A stretch of 5,090 nt of DNA. Source: an uncultured Lachnospiraceae bacterium (GTDB taxonomy: Bacteria > Bacillota > Clostridia > Lachnospirales > Lachnospiraceae). Below the pieces are notes generated by a model. The model did not search any database, had not been told where the DNA came from, and saw only the letters and a list, made by a program, of their open reading frames with translations. Every line of letters begins with the position of its first letter. The first letter of the stretch is position 1. The DNA lies in assembly GCA_948665105.1 (NCBI GenBank), contig CAPNGW010000198.1:1-5090 (forward strand), given 5' to 3'. The translations under genes were made by a program, and so were the position numbers. Shown here piece by piece: positions 4,333 through 5,090 of this stretch.

Positions 4333-5090
4333 ATGAATCATCAAAAGGAAAAGCGAACCATATTTTTTCGGGAAAACAAGAATGAAATTTCGATAGCAGT
4401 CCTCATTATCATTTTGCTGATTTTGTCTCCAATGCTGTCAGAATTTTTCGCATCAAGCTCCAACATTCTGAATCTGTTACGGCAGACGGCATATACGGCC
4501 ATTGCGGCCATCGGCATGTATTTTGTTATTTTGATTGGAGGAATCGACTTATCCATTGGCTCTACCATTCAGATTGTGGGAATGACTTCTATCCTCATGC
4601 TGAATGCCGGGTGCCCGGTGGGAGTTACCATTATTTCCGTTCTTCTTTTAAGCGTAGGGTGTGGTCTGATAAACGGCATTCTGGTGACAATCGGAAAGCT
4701 GCAGCCCTTTGTGGTAACGTTGGTGATGAAGGAGATTATGGCGGGAATCGTACTGATTACCACAGGAGGAGTCAGCATTTCCGGCAAATCCATACCGGAC
4801 ACCTTTATGTTTATCGGCACCGGGTATGTGGGAGTGGTTCCCATTCCTGTGATTATCATGATTCTTGTATTTATCATTGCATTTTTTGTTATGAAAAAGA
4901 CGGTGTACGGGAGACAGCTGTTTGTCAGCGGCTCCAACAAAACAGCGGCCTACAACTCCGGTGTCAATGTCCGGCTGACACAGATTTCCGCCTATGTGCT
5001 CTGTTCTCTGTGTGCGGCTATCTCCGGGCTTCTGACGGTTGCGCGGACAGGCGCTTTCCAGCCTTCCACAACAGGACAGGGGGCCACCGG
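4333..5090 (+). CDS. Ribose/simple-sugar-type (RbsC-like) ABC transporter permease, 3' end outside window
   Basis: The frame opens at ATG 4333 and stays open for 252 codons to the window edge. The family is about 310-350 residues, so roughly a quarter is missing. A short basic N-terminus (NHQKEKR) leads to the first membrane helix (about 19-36). The hallmark loop GGIDLSIGS of the RbsC/BPD_transp_2 family is at 69-77. INGILVTIGKLQPFVVTLVM (113-132) matches the family's NGxLVxxxxxxPFIxTLxx region. LFVSGSNKTAAYNSGVNV (196-213) is the cytoplasmic coupling segment, followed by a helix and ARTGAFQPSTTGQGAT. Several other hydrophobic helices are visible (about 55-68, 79-91, 97-118, 125-143, 168-187, 217-237). 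It would form the membrane channel with an RbsA-type ATPase and a periplasmic-type lipoprotein, neither of which is in view. The Shine-Dalgarno match is weak (AAAGGG at 4312-4317 or AGG at 4326-4328). Confidence 0.9.
   Translation, partial: MNHQKEKRTIFFRENKNEISIAVLIIILLILSPMLSEFFASSSNILNLLRQTAYTAIAAIGMYFVILIGGIDLSIGSTIQIVGMTSILMLNAGCPVGVTIISVLLLSVGCGLINGILVTIGKLQPFVVTLVMKEIMAGIVLITTGGVSISGKSIPDTFMFIGTGYVGVVPIPVIIMILVFIIAFFVMKKTVYGRQLFVSGSNKTAAYNSGVNVRLTQISAYVLCSLCAAISGLLTVARTGAFQPSTTGQGAT

Noticed and set aside
4341..4940. Two minus-strand frames of 75 and 123 codons
   Set aside because: They lie opposite the RbsC-like permease, whose motifs are clear; the hydrophobic, Met/Ile-rich content is what antisense of membrane helices gives.
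1..5090. CRISPR array, tRNA or rRNA
   Set aside because: No regularly spaced repeats, cloverleaf with TTCGA-type loop, or rRNA segments are visible on either strand.

Overview
The window looks like chromosomal DNA from an anaerobic, moderate-GC Firmicute, most likely a Lachnospiraceae-type gut clostridium. Evidence for this is the anaerobic ribonucleotide reductase activase, the MsmK/UgpC-type sugar ABC ATPase, the PadR-DUF1048 gene pair, strong AGGAGG-like ribosome binding sites, and many Rho-independent terminators. All genes I can support lie on the + strand. Genus assignment is inference; no rRNA or other marker is present.

Layout. (1) 1-1518 is a nucleotide-metabolism operon: the 3' part of nrdG (cut by the left window edge), dut (dUTPase), and an orotate-phosphoribosyltransferase-like gene whose catalytic motifs look degenerate. 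It ends in a 13-bp inverted repeat and a terminator. (2) 1741-2853 is a stand-alone sugar ABC transporter ATPase of the MsmK/UgpC/MalK type, followed by tandem terminator hairpins. (3) 2931-3342 has no protein gene, but it holds a perfect TATAAT, a set of three consecutive hairpins whose first two loops are strikingly C-rich, and a strong terminator. I read this as a candidate small RNA of about 135 nt. A further terminator-like hairpin and the promoter and operator region of the next operon follow. (4) 3343-4024 is a two-gene PadR regulator / DUF1048 operon, overlapping by 8 nt and closed by a very long, symmetric terminator hairpin. (5) 4079-4332 is non-coding and ends in a near-consensus promoter (TTGAGA-17-TATAAT). 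It drives a ribose/simple-sugar-type (RbsC-like) ABC permease that starts at 4333 and runs off the right edge.

How the genes work together. NrdG activates the anaerobic class III ribonucleotide reductase that makes dNTPs, and Dut removes dUTP and supplies dUMP for dTMP synthesis, so the first operon is about dNTP supply. The PRT-like protein may be a non-catalytic relative in the same pathway. The single ATPase probably energises several carbohydrate uptake systems. The permease is from a different ABC class (RbsC type), which normally uses its own RbsA-type double ATPase, so the two transport genes are not expected to be partners. The PadR-DUF1048 pair is a self-contained regulatory unit, probably autoregulated. 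The most novel-looking items are the C-rich hairpin RNA candidate and the degenerate PRT-like protein.
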